From NCBI GenBank assembly GCA_030833685.1, contig JAURGS010000103.1:1-8428 (forward strand): a stretch of 8,428 bases of DNA, given 5' to 3'. The notes below the pieces were generated by a model, which did not search any database, had not been told where the DNA came from, and saw only the letters and a program-made list of their open reading frames with translations. How positions within the stretch are numbered: position 1 is the stretch's first letter; each line of letters starts with the position of its first letter. The position numbers and the translations under genes are program-made. The DNA is from Rhodoferax sp. (GTDB lineage Bacteria > Pseudomonadota > Gammaproteobacteria > Burkholderiales > Burkholderiaceae_C). Positions 1 through 6,919 of this stretch are shown one piece after another.

Positions 1-1
1 G

Positions 2-1249
2 AACTCGGCTTTGAAATCGTTGTTGTTGCCCTTGATCTCGCTGCTCAGCGGGGTGGGTATGCTGGTCGTGGGCACCGGTTTGCTGTTTGCGGTGATCGGC
101 CTGCAAACCCTGGCGGCAGATTTTCCGGTCCTGGTCACTGGGCTGATCAACTCCGCTTATTTCGCTGGTTTTGTCTATGGGACCTATGCCTGTCCTGCGG
201 TCATCCGCCGTGTGGGGCACATTCGGGCCTTTGCCGCCATGGCCTCGGTCGCCTCGACCCTGCCGATTTTGTTAGCGCTTTGGCTCAACCCCTGGTTTTG
301 GGGAGCGCTTCGGTTTGTCAACGGCATCTGCCTGGTGGGTCTGTACATCGTGGTGGAGAGCTGGCTCAACGTGGTGGCCATGAGCTCCATCCGGGGCAAA
401 GTGTTTGCCGCCTACATGGCTGTCAGCGGTGTGGCCATGGCCTTAGGCCAATGGCTGATTTTGGTGGGCGACAGTTATGGATTCGTTCCATTTGCGGTGG
501 TGTCCATTCTTTTCTCCTTTGCGCTTTTGCCCATCACGCTCACACCGGTCACACAGCCCGAACCCGCTCCGGCGCCCAAGCTGGGCTTGAGCGCCCTGTT
601 TGCAACTTCCCCCATCGGCGTGATTGGCGCAGTGGTATCGGGCTTGCTCAGCGGCGCGTTCTACAGCCTGGGCCATGTATTTGGACAACGCATCGGTATG
701 AGTGAGATTGGCATTGCCACGTTCATGGCCGTCACCATCCTGGGCGGCGCTGCTTTTCAATGGCCAGTTGGCCACCTCTCCGACCGCTACGATCGACGCT
801 GGGTGCTAATGGGGGTGTGCGTGGGCGGTGCCGCAGTCTGCGCCTTTGGCTTTCTGCTCGCGCTGCAGTCAGAGGCAGCCCTGGTGGCCCTGGGCCTACT
901 GTTTGGAGGCATGACTTTTACCGTGTACGGCTTGTCAGTTGCCCACGTCAATGATTTGGTCGAGCGCGAAAAAGTGCTGGAGGTCACCGGCGGCTTGCTG
1001 CTGCTACACGGGGCTGGCGCAACCTTGGGGCCGACCCTGGCCGGCGCCATGATGGATGCCCTGGGGCCAGGCAGCTTGCTGCTGTATTTCATGGGGATTC
1101 TCGTCGCCATGACGCTGGTAGCCTGGCACTACATCCGCCGGCGCCCGCTCAACCGTGGCGAGCCAGGAGAAAAAGACAACTACGTGGCCATGGGCACCAG
1201 CTCTCAGGCCGTTCTCCAGATGGATCCGCGTGCGCCGGGCGAAACCTGA
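2..1249 (+). CDS. MFS transporter, YcaD-like, 5' end probably cut by window edge
   Basis: Inner-membrane secondary transporter of the major facilitator superfamily; the substrate cannot be told from sequence. Counting from the TTG at 11, the protein has 412 residues and about twelve hydrophobic segments: six in residues 5-177, a Pro/Ala-rich cytoplasmic linker (about 178-200), then six more to about 373, and a polar tail. The loop between TM8 and TM9 carries a motif-A-like GHLSDRYDRR (254-263). The N-half segments (NSAYFAGF near 47, RFVNGICLVGLYIVVESWL near 101, RGKVFAAYM near 128) resemble the YcaD branch of MFS proteins. Start: the frame is open to position 2 and TTG at 11 has no ribosome site in view. 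Base 1 is G and could be the last base of an ATG just outside, which would give M-N-S-A-L-K-S. It converges on rsmE with 40 bp between the stops. The family is fairly secure; the function is unknown. Confidence 0.85.
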   Translation, partial: NSALKSLLLPLISLLSGVGMLVVGTGLLFAVIGLQTLAADFPVLVTGLINSAYFAGFVYGTYACPAVIRRVGHIRAFAAMASVASTLPILLALWLNPWFWGALRFVNGICLVGLYIVVESWLNVVAMSSIRGKVFAAYMAVSGVAMALGQWLILVGDSYGFVPFAVVSILFSFALLPITLTPVTQPEPAPAPKLGLSALFATSPIGVIGAVVSGLLSGAFYSLGHVFGQRIGMSEIGIATFMAVTILGGAAFQWPVGHLSDRYDRRWVLMGVCVGGAAVCAFGFLLALQSEAALVALGLLFGGMTFTVYGLSVAHVNDLVEREKVLEVTGGLLLLHGAGATLGPTLAGAMMDALGPGSLLLYFMGILVAMTLVAWHYIRRRPLNRGEPGEKDNYVAMGTSSQAVLQMDPRAPGET

Positions 1250-1289
1250 ACCTCAGCCCAGGTGAGCGTGCCGGCTGGCTCCAACCGTT

Positions 1290-2030
1290 CTAATCCAAAA
1301 CCAGCGCGCATAGGGCGGCAATGGCTGCGGTCTCGGCACGCAGCACTCTTTTGCCCAGGGAGACGGCCCGAAAACCGTGGTGCTGTGCGGCAGATTCTTC
1401 GGCCAAACTCAAGCCGCCCTCGGGGCCTGACAAAAAAAGGACCGGCTGGTTTTCAGGCTCTCCCTCAAGCTGCTGGCGCAAGGCCTGTGCATCGGGCTGC
1501 AGCGACAGAATCAAACGTAGGCCGGTTGGCGGCAAAGACCTCTCAACCCAGTCTGCCAATTGGCAAACCGGGTAAATCTCAGGCAATTGATTGGCCCCGC
1601 ACTGCTCGCAGGCGGCAATGGCCACGCTGCGCCAATGCCTGTTTTTTTTCTCAGCGCGCTCTCCCTCTAGGCGCAGGACACTGCGCTCGGTGACAAGCGG
1701 CTGAATACTGCGTACGCCGAGCTCTGTGGCTTTTTCGACAAGCCAGTCCATGCGCTCATTGGCTGGCATCCCCACTGCCAAATGTACGTTTCGCCGTACT
1801 GCCCGATCTGCTGGCGTGAACTCACCGACCTCAACTGCAACCTCCTGGCGGCGCATTTTGGTGATGCGCGCCCGATAGTCACCAAACTGACCTGCGACTG
1901 GTTCACCATTGAACAGCGCCACCGGGTCACCCGGCTGCAAGCGCAAAACCTGCACGTGACGGGCTGGGCCCGGCGGCAGCGCCAATGCGAGACCCGGTGC
2001 AAGAGACTCTGGGCAATAAAAACGCGCCAT
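1290..2030 (-). CDS. rsmE: 16S rRNA (uracil(1498)-N3)-methyltransferase RsmE
   Basis: Cytoplasmic SAM-dependent enzyme that methylates N3 of U1498 in the decoding region of 16S rRNA in assembled 30S subunits. The 246-residue product has the usual family length. It has an N-terminal PUA-like domain (about 1-72, starting MARFYCPE) and a C-terminal SPOUT (trefoil-knot) domain. Visible signatures are ERMDWLVEKATELGV (92-106), PLVTERS (111-117), the cofactor-knot loop SGPEGG (201-206) and SLGKRVLRAETA (224-235). The start at 2030 was chosen because the family begins M-x-R-F/I-Y. A longer reading to 2192 would add 54 unrelated residues lying over the end of amgK. The ATG follows the amgK stop by 4 nt with no strong Shine-Dalgarno, so translational coupling in an amgK-rsmE transcript is likely. 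Oddity: the usually basic stretch after EQCG reads A-N-Q (146-148), where the E. coli enzyme, from memory, has R-N-R. The identification is firm. Confidence 0.95.
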   Translation of the reverse strand: MARFYCPESLAPGLALALPPGPARHVQVLRLQPGDPVALFNGEPVAGQFGDYRARITKMRRQEVAVEVGEFTPADRAVRRNVHLAVGMPANERMDWLVEKATELGVRSIQPLVTERSVLRLEGERAEKKNRHWRSVAIAACEQCGANQLPEIYPVCQLADWVERSLPPTGLRLILSLQPDAQALRQQLEGEPENQPVLFLSGPEGGLSLAEESAAQHHGFRAVSLGKRVLRAETAAIAALCALVLD

Positions 2031-2034
2031 GCTG

Positions 2035-3114
2035 CTATTGGCGGCCAAAGCCAAAAATATTGGGCTCAACAATACCTTCGATCGAGTCGACCAGGCGCAG
2101 CAGGGGTTTGAGTTCCTGGTATCTCGCGCATGTCGAACGAATGTAGCCCAGGAATCGCGAGGTGTCTGCCAGGTAACGCGGCTTGCCGTCACGCAGCGTC
2201 AGTCGGGCAAAAATACCCGCCACCTTCAGATGGCGCTGCAAACCCATCCACTCCACGCCACGATAAAAATCACCAAAATCCTGGCCGACTGGCAATCCTG
2301 CTTTGCGCGCTTTATCCCAATACCGCACCGTCACATCCAGGCAGAACTCTTCGTCCCAGCTGATGAACGCGTCGCGAAGCAAGCTGGCTATGTCGTAGGT
2401 GATTGGCCCGTACACGGCATCCTGAAAATCAAGCACGCCTATCGGGCCACCGACAGCCGTTGGCGCCATCAGATTCCTGGGCATGAAATCGCGGTGAACA
2501 AAGACTGAAGGCCACGCTAAATTGGCCTGGATGATCTGCTCAAAGCTTCGCGCCAGCGTTTGTTGCTGTGTTGGATCGAGCGTGATGCCTTTGTGCCCAG
2601 CCACATACCACTGATCAAACAAGCCCAGCTCTCGGCGCAAAAGCGCCTCATCGTAAGCCGGTAGCACAGCGGGCTTGGAGGCACGTTGCCAGTCCACTAA
2701 GACATCGACAGCCTGAAGATACAAGGGCAAATTGGCCGCAGGCGCTTGCGGCTGAAGAACTTGCATCATGGTCTGTTGCCCCAGGTCTGAGAGCAACAAA
2801 AATCCATCTGCCTGTTGCCAGTCCAGTACCTGTGGAACGTGCAAGCCCGCGTCTCGCATCAGCGAAGCGACCTTCACAAAGGGCCGACTGTCCTCTTTGT
2901 CGACAGGCGCATCCATGATGATGTAAGACGCGTCTTTACCCTGAATGCGAAAGTAACGGCGAAAGCTGGCATCGGCGCTGGCCATTCGTAAGCTGTCTGA
3001 CACCAGCTCATGCGGCTGCGCAAGGCCTTGCAGCCATGTATCAAAACGCGCTTGGCGCTCGCAATCGGCCCAAACGATATCGCTGACGGCAGGGGAGGGC
3101 TTCGCTGGGCTCAT
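2035..3114 (-). CDS. amgK: N-acetylmuramate/N-acetylglucosamine anomeric kinase, AmgK family
   Basis: Member of the aminoglycoside-phosphotransferase (APH) kinase fold. The AmgK branch phosphorylates the anomeric hydroxyl of MurNAc and GlcNAc with ATP, feeding recycled peptidoglycan sugar back to UDP-MurNAc and bypassing de novo synthesis. The product has 359 residues. The N-lobe carries the branch signature ASADASFRRYFR (45-56) and a hinge-like LLLSDLG (106-112). The catalytic loop is HRDFMPRN (207-214; D209 the likely base, N214 for metal). The metal motif LDFQDAVYGP (228-237) stands in for DFG and is followed by YDIASLLRD (240-248). It ends GFGRQ. It lies divergent from lptD, as amgK does in Pseudomonas putida, and is followed by rsmE rather than by the uridylyltransferase gene murU. 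The ATG at 3114 sits inside a 13-bp dyad; no good ribosome site is visible. An antibiotic-modifying APH is unlikely given the motifs and context. Substrate specificity is inferred from family and synteny. Confidence 0.88.
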   Translation of the reverse strand: MSPAKPSPAVSDIVWADCERQARFDTWLQGLAQPHELVSDSLRMASADASFRRYFRIQGKDASYIIMDAPVDKEDSRPFVKVASLMRDAGLHVPQVLDWQQADGFLLLSDLGQQTMMQVLQPQAPAANLPLYLQAVDVLVDWQRASKPAVLPAYDEALLRRELGLFDQWYVAGHKGITLDPTQQQTLARSFEQIIQANLAWPSVFVHRDFMPRNLMAPTAVGGPIGVLDFQDAVYGPITYDIASLLRDAFISWDEEFCLDVTVRYWDKARKAGLPVGQDFGDFYRGVEWMGLQRHLKVAGIFARLTLRDGKPRYLADTSRFLGYIRSTCARYQELKPLLRLVDSIEGIVEPNIFGFGRQ

Positions 3115-3125
3115 GGATAATCCAT
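3113..3125. promoter_or_regulatory. Perfect 13-bp inverted repeat in the amgK/lptD divergent gap
   Basis: ATGGAT-A-ATCCAT forms a perfect 6-1-6 dyad. It covers the amgK start codon (3114-3112 on the minus strand) and lies 18-31 bp upstream of the first possible lptD ATG. It contains GATAAT (3116-3121), a five-of-six match to a plus-strand -10 box. The overlapping minus-strand TAGAAT (3129 down to 3124) is a similar match. No convincing -35 element was found at the right spacing for either. It could be an operator, a pair of overlapping -10 elements, or chance. Seen directly: the dyad. Inferred: any regulatory role. Confidence 0.25.
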
Positions 3126-3143
3126 TCTACAAAGCCGGCCTAC

Positions 3144-5540
3144 ATGATCGGCCCCCACAGCCCTCGAGTCGCTGCCCGTTTGCATCTGATGTTCGCATTG
3201 CCCCCAAACCCTGCCATGCCGCGTGGCCTGGGCCTCGCTTGCGTCGTCGCTCTGCTGCTATCGCTCCTGCGCTCGGGTACGGCTGGCGCAAGCGATGCGC
3301 TGATGCTTCGGCCCGCCGAGCGGCTCAGCGAGAGCCTGGCAAGTCCAAAGGGGCAGAACTTACCCAGTTTTTTGAACGCTAACCATGTCGATGGGCAAAC
3401 AGACACGCAAACCCGGCTTGAGGGCAATGCTGTCCTGCGAAAGAAGGCTATCACCATCCGTGCTGATCAAATGGTCTATGACCAAGCCAGTGACACTGCG
3501 CGTGCCAGCGGCCGAGTAAGAGTCAATCGGGCTGGCAATACCTACGAAGGTCCTTATCTTGAGCTGCGCCTGGAAAGTTTTGAGGGCTTTTTTGACAGCC
3601 CGCGTTACCAGCTGTTACGTGCCCAAGCCAATGGCCAAGCAGAACGCGTCGAATTTTTGAGCGAGGAGCGTTCGCGAATCCATCGCGCCACCTACACCAC
3701 CTGCAAGCGTGATGGGACGCCGGACTGGATGCCTGACTGGATGCTCAGCGCCCGCACCTTAGAGATTGACACCGGCATTGACGAAGGTGTGGCCAAAGGC
3801 GTGGTGCTGAGCTTCAAAGGCGTTCCGATTCTGCCGGTGCCATACCTCAGTTTTCCAATCAGCAACCAACGCAAATCTGGACTCCTTCCACCAAGCGTGG
3901 GGCTGGATAACGTCAACGGGTTCGAATTCACCCAACCGTATTACTGGAATATCGCACCCAACCGAGACGCCACGATCACGCCCAGCCTCATGACCGAACG
4001 GGGTGTTCACCTTGGCAGCGAACTTCGCTACCTTGAAGCCAACTACAGCGGCAGTGCAAGTTTGAGCCTGATGCCATCGGATCGCCTTCGCGACCAGAAT
4101 CGATGGGGGTTTCATGCCGCGCATCAGGGACGCCTGAGCAGCGCTTGGACCGACCAAGGTATTTCGCTGTCGGTTTTGCTTAATCGGGTGAGCGATGACA
4201 ACTACTGGCGCGACTTCCAAAGCTCCACCGCCAGCATCGCACCAAGCCTGACCCAGCGCTTGCTCGACAGCCAAATCAACCTCAGTTGGAGTAACAGCGG
4301 CTTTTCCAACAGCATTCGCATGCAGCGCTGGCAGACACTGCAAGCGCCTGACACCATCGTGCCACCTTACGATAGCTTGCCGCAGCTGCACTCGCGCTAC
4401 CAGGTGAACAACTGGCGCGGAGTCGATCTGGCCTTTGACGCAGACCTGACACGATTTCAATCAGACGCCACACTGACGCAGCAGCCCAATGGCGAGCGGC
4501 TCTATGCCCTGATGCAAGCCAGCCGGCCCTGGAATGCGCCCTACGGCTACCTGACGCCCAAGTTGCAGTTGCATGCCACCAACTACAGCTTGGACAACGC
4601 GTTCAACGGTGCCCGCCAGACGCAGCGGGTGGTACCCACTTTGGGCTTGGATGGCGCATTGGTTTTTGAACGCCAGGGCAATTGGTTTGGACAGTCGATG
4701 TTGCAAACCATGGAGCCACGTTTTTTTCTGGTCAGCAGTGCCTATCGGGATCAACAGAATCTGCCGAACTATGACTCCGGCGCCAACGACTTCAATATGG
4801 CGACCATCTACCAGGAAAATCAGTTTGTGGGCCACGATCGAATCTCGGACGGCAGCCAACTCACCCTGGGCCTTACCAGCCGATTTCTGGATGCGCAGTC
4901 CGGCGCCGAAGCGATTCGCCTGAGCCTGGCTCAGCGCGTTCGCTTTCAAGACGCCAAGGTTTTTCTGCCAGGCACCCTGCCTGCCGAAAAAGGTGTGAGC
5001 GACTTGCTGCTAGGCGCCAGCGCCAGGCCAAACACCCAGTGGCGGTTTGACGCCACTTTTCAGGTCAGCCCGAACACGCAACGCACGGTCCGCTCTAATG
5101 TCGTAGCGCACTACAAACCGGGTAGTTTCAGGGCGCTAAGCGTGGCCTACCGGTTCCAGCGCGACAACAGCGAACTGGTTGACCTGGCCTGGCAGTGGCC
5201 GCTCCTGTCCGGGGAAGAAAACGCCAGTGCCGGTGCGGCCTCGGCTGACGGCAAATGGTACAGTGTCGGGCGTTTAAATTACAGCGTCAGAGACCAGCAA
5301 CTGGTGGATACGCTCGTGGGCTTGGAGTACGACGCGGGTTGCTGGTTGGGGCGCTTCGTTGTTCAGCGTAACCGTACGGGCGCCGCCACCTACTCGCAGA
5401 ATGTGATGTTGCAACTGGAGTTTGTCGGCTTTGCGCGGCTAGGCGTCAATCCTTTGCAATCTTTACGCGCCAATATCCCCAACTACGAGAGTTTGCGCAC
5501 CCTGGAGCCCATTCCCAGCCGCTTCAGCAATTACGATTGA
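3144..5540 (+). CDS. lptD: LPS-assembly outer-membrane protein LptD
   Basis: Essential outer-membrane beta-barrel that, with the lipoprotein LptE, receives lipopolysaccharide from the LptA bridge and inserts it into the outer leaflet. The product has 798 residues (E. coli has 784). A signal peptide has core LACVVALLLSLL (31-42) and likely cleavage after A-G-A (47-49). An LptA-like jelly-roll domain spans about 70-175 (LEGNAVLRKKAITIRADQ at its start). The conserved passage PVPYLSFPISNQRKSGLLPP (about 230-250) leads into the barrel, which fills the rest. Three in-frame ATGs are possible: 3144, 3189 (M16) and 3216 (M25). None has a clear ribosome site. M25 gives the most normal signal peptide (MPRGLGLAC) and leaves 101 bp for divergent promoters, so it may be the real start. 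The mature chain has only two cysteines, C187 and C733. A 12-bp tandem duplication encodes PDWMPDWM just after C187. surA follows in the same transcript. Confidence 0.96.
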   Translation: MIGPHSPRVAARLHLMFALPPNPAMPRGLGLACVVALLLSLLRSGTAGASDALMLRPAERLSESLASPKGQNLPSFLNANHVDGQTDTQTRLEGNAVLRKKAITIRADQMVYDQASDTARASGRVRVNRAGNTYEGPYLELRLESFEGFFDSPRYQLLRAQANGQAERVEFLSEERSRIHRATYTTCKRDGTPDWMPDWMLSARTLEIDTGIDEGVAKGVVLSFKGVPILPVPYLSFPISNQRKSGLLPPSVGLDNVNGFEFTQPYYWNIAPNRDATITPSLMTERGVHLGSELRYLEANYSGSASLSLMPSDRLRDQNRWGFHAAHQGRLSSAWTDQGISLSVLLNRVSDDNYWRDFQSSTASIAPSLTQRLLDSQINLSWSNSGFSNSIRMQRWQTLQAPDTIVPPYDSLPQLHSRYQVNNWRGVDLAFDADLTRFQSDATLTQQPNGERLYALMQASRPWNAPYGYLTPKLQLHATNYSLDNAFNGARQTQRVVPTLGLDGALVFERQGNWFGQSMLQTMEPRFFLVSSAYRDQQNLPNYDSGANDFNMATIYQENQFVGHDRISDGSQLTLGLTSRFLDAQSGAEAIRLSLAQRVRFQDAKVFLPGTLPAEKGVSDLLLGASARPNTQWRFDATFQVSPNTQRTVRSNVVAHYKPGSFRALSVAYRFQRDNSELVDLAWQWPLLSGEENASAGAASADGKWYSVGRLNYSVRDQQLVDTLVGLEYDAGCWLGRFVVQRNRTGAATYSQNVMLQLEFVGFARLGVNPLQSLRANIPNYESLRTLEPIPSRFSNYD
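3723..3746 (+). repeat. 12-bp in-frame tandem duplication inside lptD
   Basis: GACTGGATGC occurs at 3723-3732 and again at 3735-3744, a period of 12 bp; the second copy diverges only in its last two bases (CT versus TC). In the lptD frame this gives the doubled peptide D-W-M-P / D-W-M-L, about six residues after C187. The length being a multiple of three keeps the frame open. It looks like a slippage duplication fixed in the gene, but chance similarity of short codon strings cannot be excluded. Confidence 0.6.
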
Positions 5541-5545
5541 TACTG

Positions 5546-6898
5546 ATGGAAACTTTTCTTCGTCAAGCCCTGGTTGCCGCCCTGTTCGGCGGCCTTAGCA
5601 TGGTGTGCGCCGCCCAGGCAACGACGCCGGGCGCGACAACCCCAAGTGTTACGAATTCAGCGCCCATCGAACCGGTGGACTTCATCGTGGCGGTGGTCAA
5701 TTCCGAACCGATCACCAACAGTGAAGTGCAAATCGAGTTGAAGAATGCCTTACAGCAAGCGCAGGCGCAAAACGCCCGCCCCGTAGACGACAAGAAGCTG
5801 CGTGAACAGGTATTGGAAAACTTGATTCAAAGGCGGACTCAATTGCAATTCGCCAAGGAGACGGGGCTGCGCATCGACACGGCTCAGATTGATCAGGCTG
5901 AAAGAAATATTGCCCAGCAAAATCAGCTGAGCATTGCGCAATTGCATGCCCGTCTGGTCCAGGAAGGCACTACGCCGGCCAAGTTTCGTGAGCAGCTGCG
6001 TGAACAGCTCACCTTGCAGCGGCTTGGCCAGCGCGAGGTTGAGCCGCGTGTGGTCGTCAGCGAGCTCGATATCGACCAGTACCTCCAGGCCCAGCAATCG
6101 CCCGAGTCCGTGGCCAATCAATTAATCAATCTTGGCCAGATCTTGGTCGCGGTGCCGGAATCCGCTAGCGCACAGGACACCGCCCGCTTACAGGCCAAGG
6201 CCCAGGAAGCGCTTGAGAAGGCCCGCCGCGGGGAGGACTTTGGCCAACTGGTGCGCACTTACGGCGACCCATCCACACACGGTAACGCAGTGGCCATGGG
6301 TTTGCGCCCGCCTGATCGCTACCCTGCGCTATTTGTCCAGGCGGTCCAAGGCATCAAGCCCGGTCAGCTCACCGGACCGGTTCGCTCGCCGGCTGGCTTT
6401 CATGTGCTCAAACTCCTGGAGCGGGTTGACCCAGACCTGCCACCCTCTGTAATTGTTCAAAGTCTCTCGCGCCATATTTTGTTGCGACCGGGCCAGCAAA
6501 TGAGTGAATCGCAGGCGCTGGAGCGCTTGCGCGACTTCAAACGACGTATCGCGCAAGGCAGTGCAACCTTTTCTGGGCTTGCACGTGAGTTTTCGCAAGA
6601 CGGCAGCGCAAGCCAAGGCGGCGATCTTGGCTGGGCAAGTCCTGGCATGTTTGTTCCGGAATTTGAGGACGTGATGAACCGCTTGAGTCCCGGCGAAATC
6701 AGCGAACCGTTTGTGTCGCGTTTTGGTGTTCACCTCTTGCAATTACTGGAACGGCGAGAGCAGGCGCTCAGCGACCAGCAAATCAGACAGTCCATTCGCA
6801 ATGTGTTGCGTCAACAAAAACTGGCCGAGGCCTACCAAAGCTGGGCGCGCGAGCTGCGCGATCGCGCCTATGTCGACATTCGCCAAGCGCCTCAGTAG
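5546..6898 (+). CDS. surA: Periplasmic chaperone and peptidyl-prolyl isomerase SurA
   Basis: Periplasmic chaperone that binds unfolded outer-membrane proteins, LptD prominent among them, and passes them to the BAM complex. The product has 450 residues. A signal peptide (METFLRQALVAALF...) ends at A-Q-A (23-25). The SurA N-terminal chaperone domain covers about 43-170, parvulin domain 1 about 195-293, parvulin domain 2 about 303-403, and a C-terminal helix to 450. Domain 2 looks intact: SRHILL (308-313), FSQDGSASQGGDLGW (349-363), FGVHLLQL (393-400). Domain 1 is eroded: LGQILV (196-201) has Gln where the usual motif has His, and GNAVAMGLR (246-254) replaces the Gly-Gly-x-Leu/Met-Gly-Trp loop. 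The ATG at 5546 was chosen over TTG at 5537, which overlaps the lptD stop. The gap to lptD is then 5 nt with no clear ribosome site, which points to coupling. The signal-peptide cysteine (MVCAAQA) does not fit a lipobox. Confidence 0.95.
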   Translation: METFLRQALVAALFGGLSMVCAAQATTPGATTPSVTNSAPIEPVDFIVAVVNSEPITNSEVQIELKNALQQAQAQNARPVDDKKLREQVLENLIQRRTQLQFAKETGLRIDTAQIDQAERNIAQQNQLSIAQLHARLVQEGTTPAKFREQLREQLTLQRLGQREVEPRVVVSELDIDQYLQAQQSPESVANQLINLGQILVAVPESASAQDTARLQAKAQEALEKARRGEDFGQLVRTYGDPSTHGNAVAMGLRPPDRYPALFVQAVQGIKPGQLTGPVRSPAGFHVLKLLERVDPDLPPSVIVQSLSRHILLRPGQQMSESQALERLRDFKRRIAQGSATFSGLAREFSQDGSASQGGDLGWASPGMFVPEFEDVMNRLSPGEISEPFVSRFGVHLLQLLERREQALSDQQIRQSIRNVLRQQKLAEAYQSWARELRDRAYVDIRQAPQ

Positions 6899-6910
6899 GC
6901 ACAGACGGCA

Positions 6911-6914
6911 GAGG
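6911..6914 (+). promoter_or_regulatory. Shine-Dalgarno for rsmA
   Basis: GAGG (within AGAGG) stands 5 nt before the ATG at 6920, in the 21-nt gap after the surA stop. It decides the start at 6920 over the out-of-frame ATG at 6924. It is the clearest ribosome site in the plus-strand operon, so rsmA can probably be translated independently of surA on the shared mRNA. Confidence 0.6.
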
Positions 6915-6919
6915 CCTGC

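Noticed and set aside
1250..1289. Terminator hairpin between the MFS gene and rsmE
   Set aside because: GGT-GAGC (1261-1267) can pair with GCTC-CA-ACC (1278-1286), but the stem is only 7 bp with a bulge and has no T-run on either strand. Too weak to list as a terminator.
2031..2192. Upstream extension of rsmE to an ATG at 2192
   Set aside because: Adds 54 residues with no RsmE similarity, lies over the end of amgK in another frame, and the family starts at MARFY.
2035..3114. amgK product as an aminoglycoside-resistance enzyme
   Set aside because: It has the APH fold, but the ASADASFRRYFR signature and the lptD neighbourhood point to the cell-wall amino-sugar kinase branch.
3759..4460. Minus-strand 233-codon frame inside lptD
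   Set aside because: Antisense to the LptD barrel, with no recognisable motif and no ribosome site; a shadow of lptD codon bias.
5537..5545. TTG start for surA at 5537
   Set aside because: It overlaps the lptD stop codon, and the ATG at 5546 gives a normal signal peptide with METFLRQ as its n-region.
5594..5620. SurA as a lipoprotein because of Cys21 in the signal peptide
   Set aside because: The residue before Cys is Val and the sequence is S-M-V-C, which does not fit a lipobox; an A-Q-A signal peptidase I site follows four residues later.
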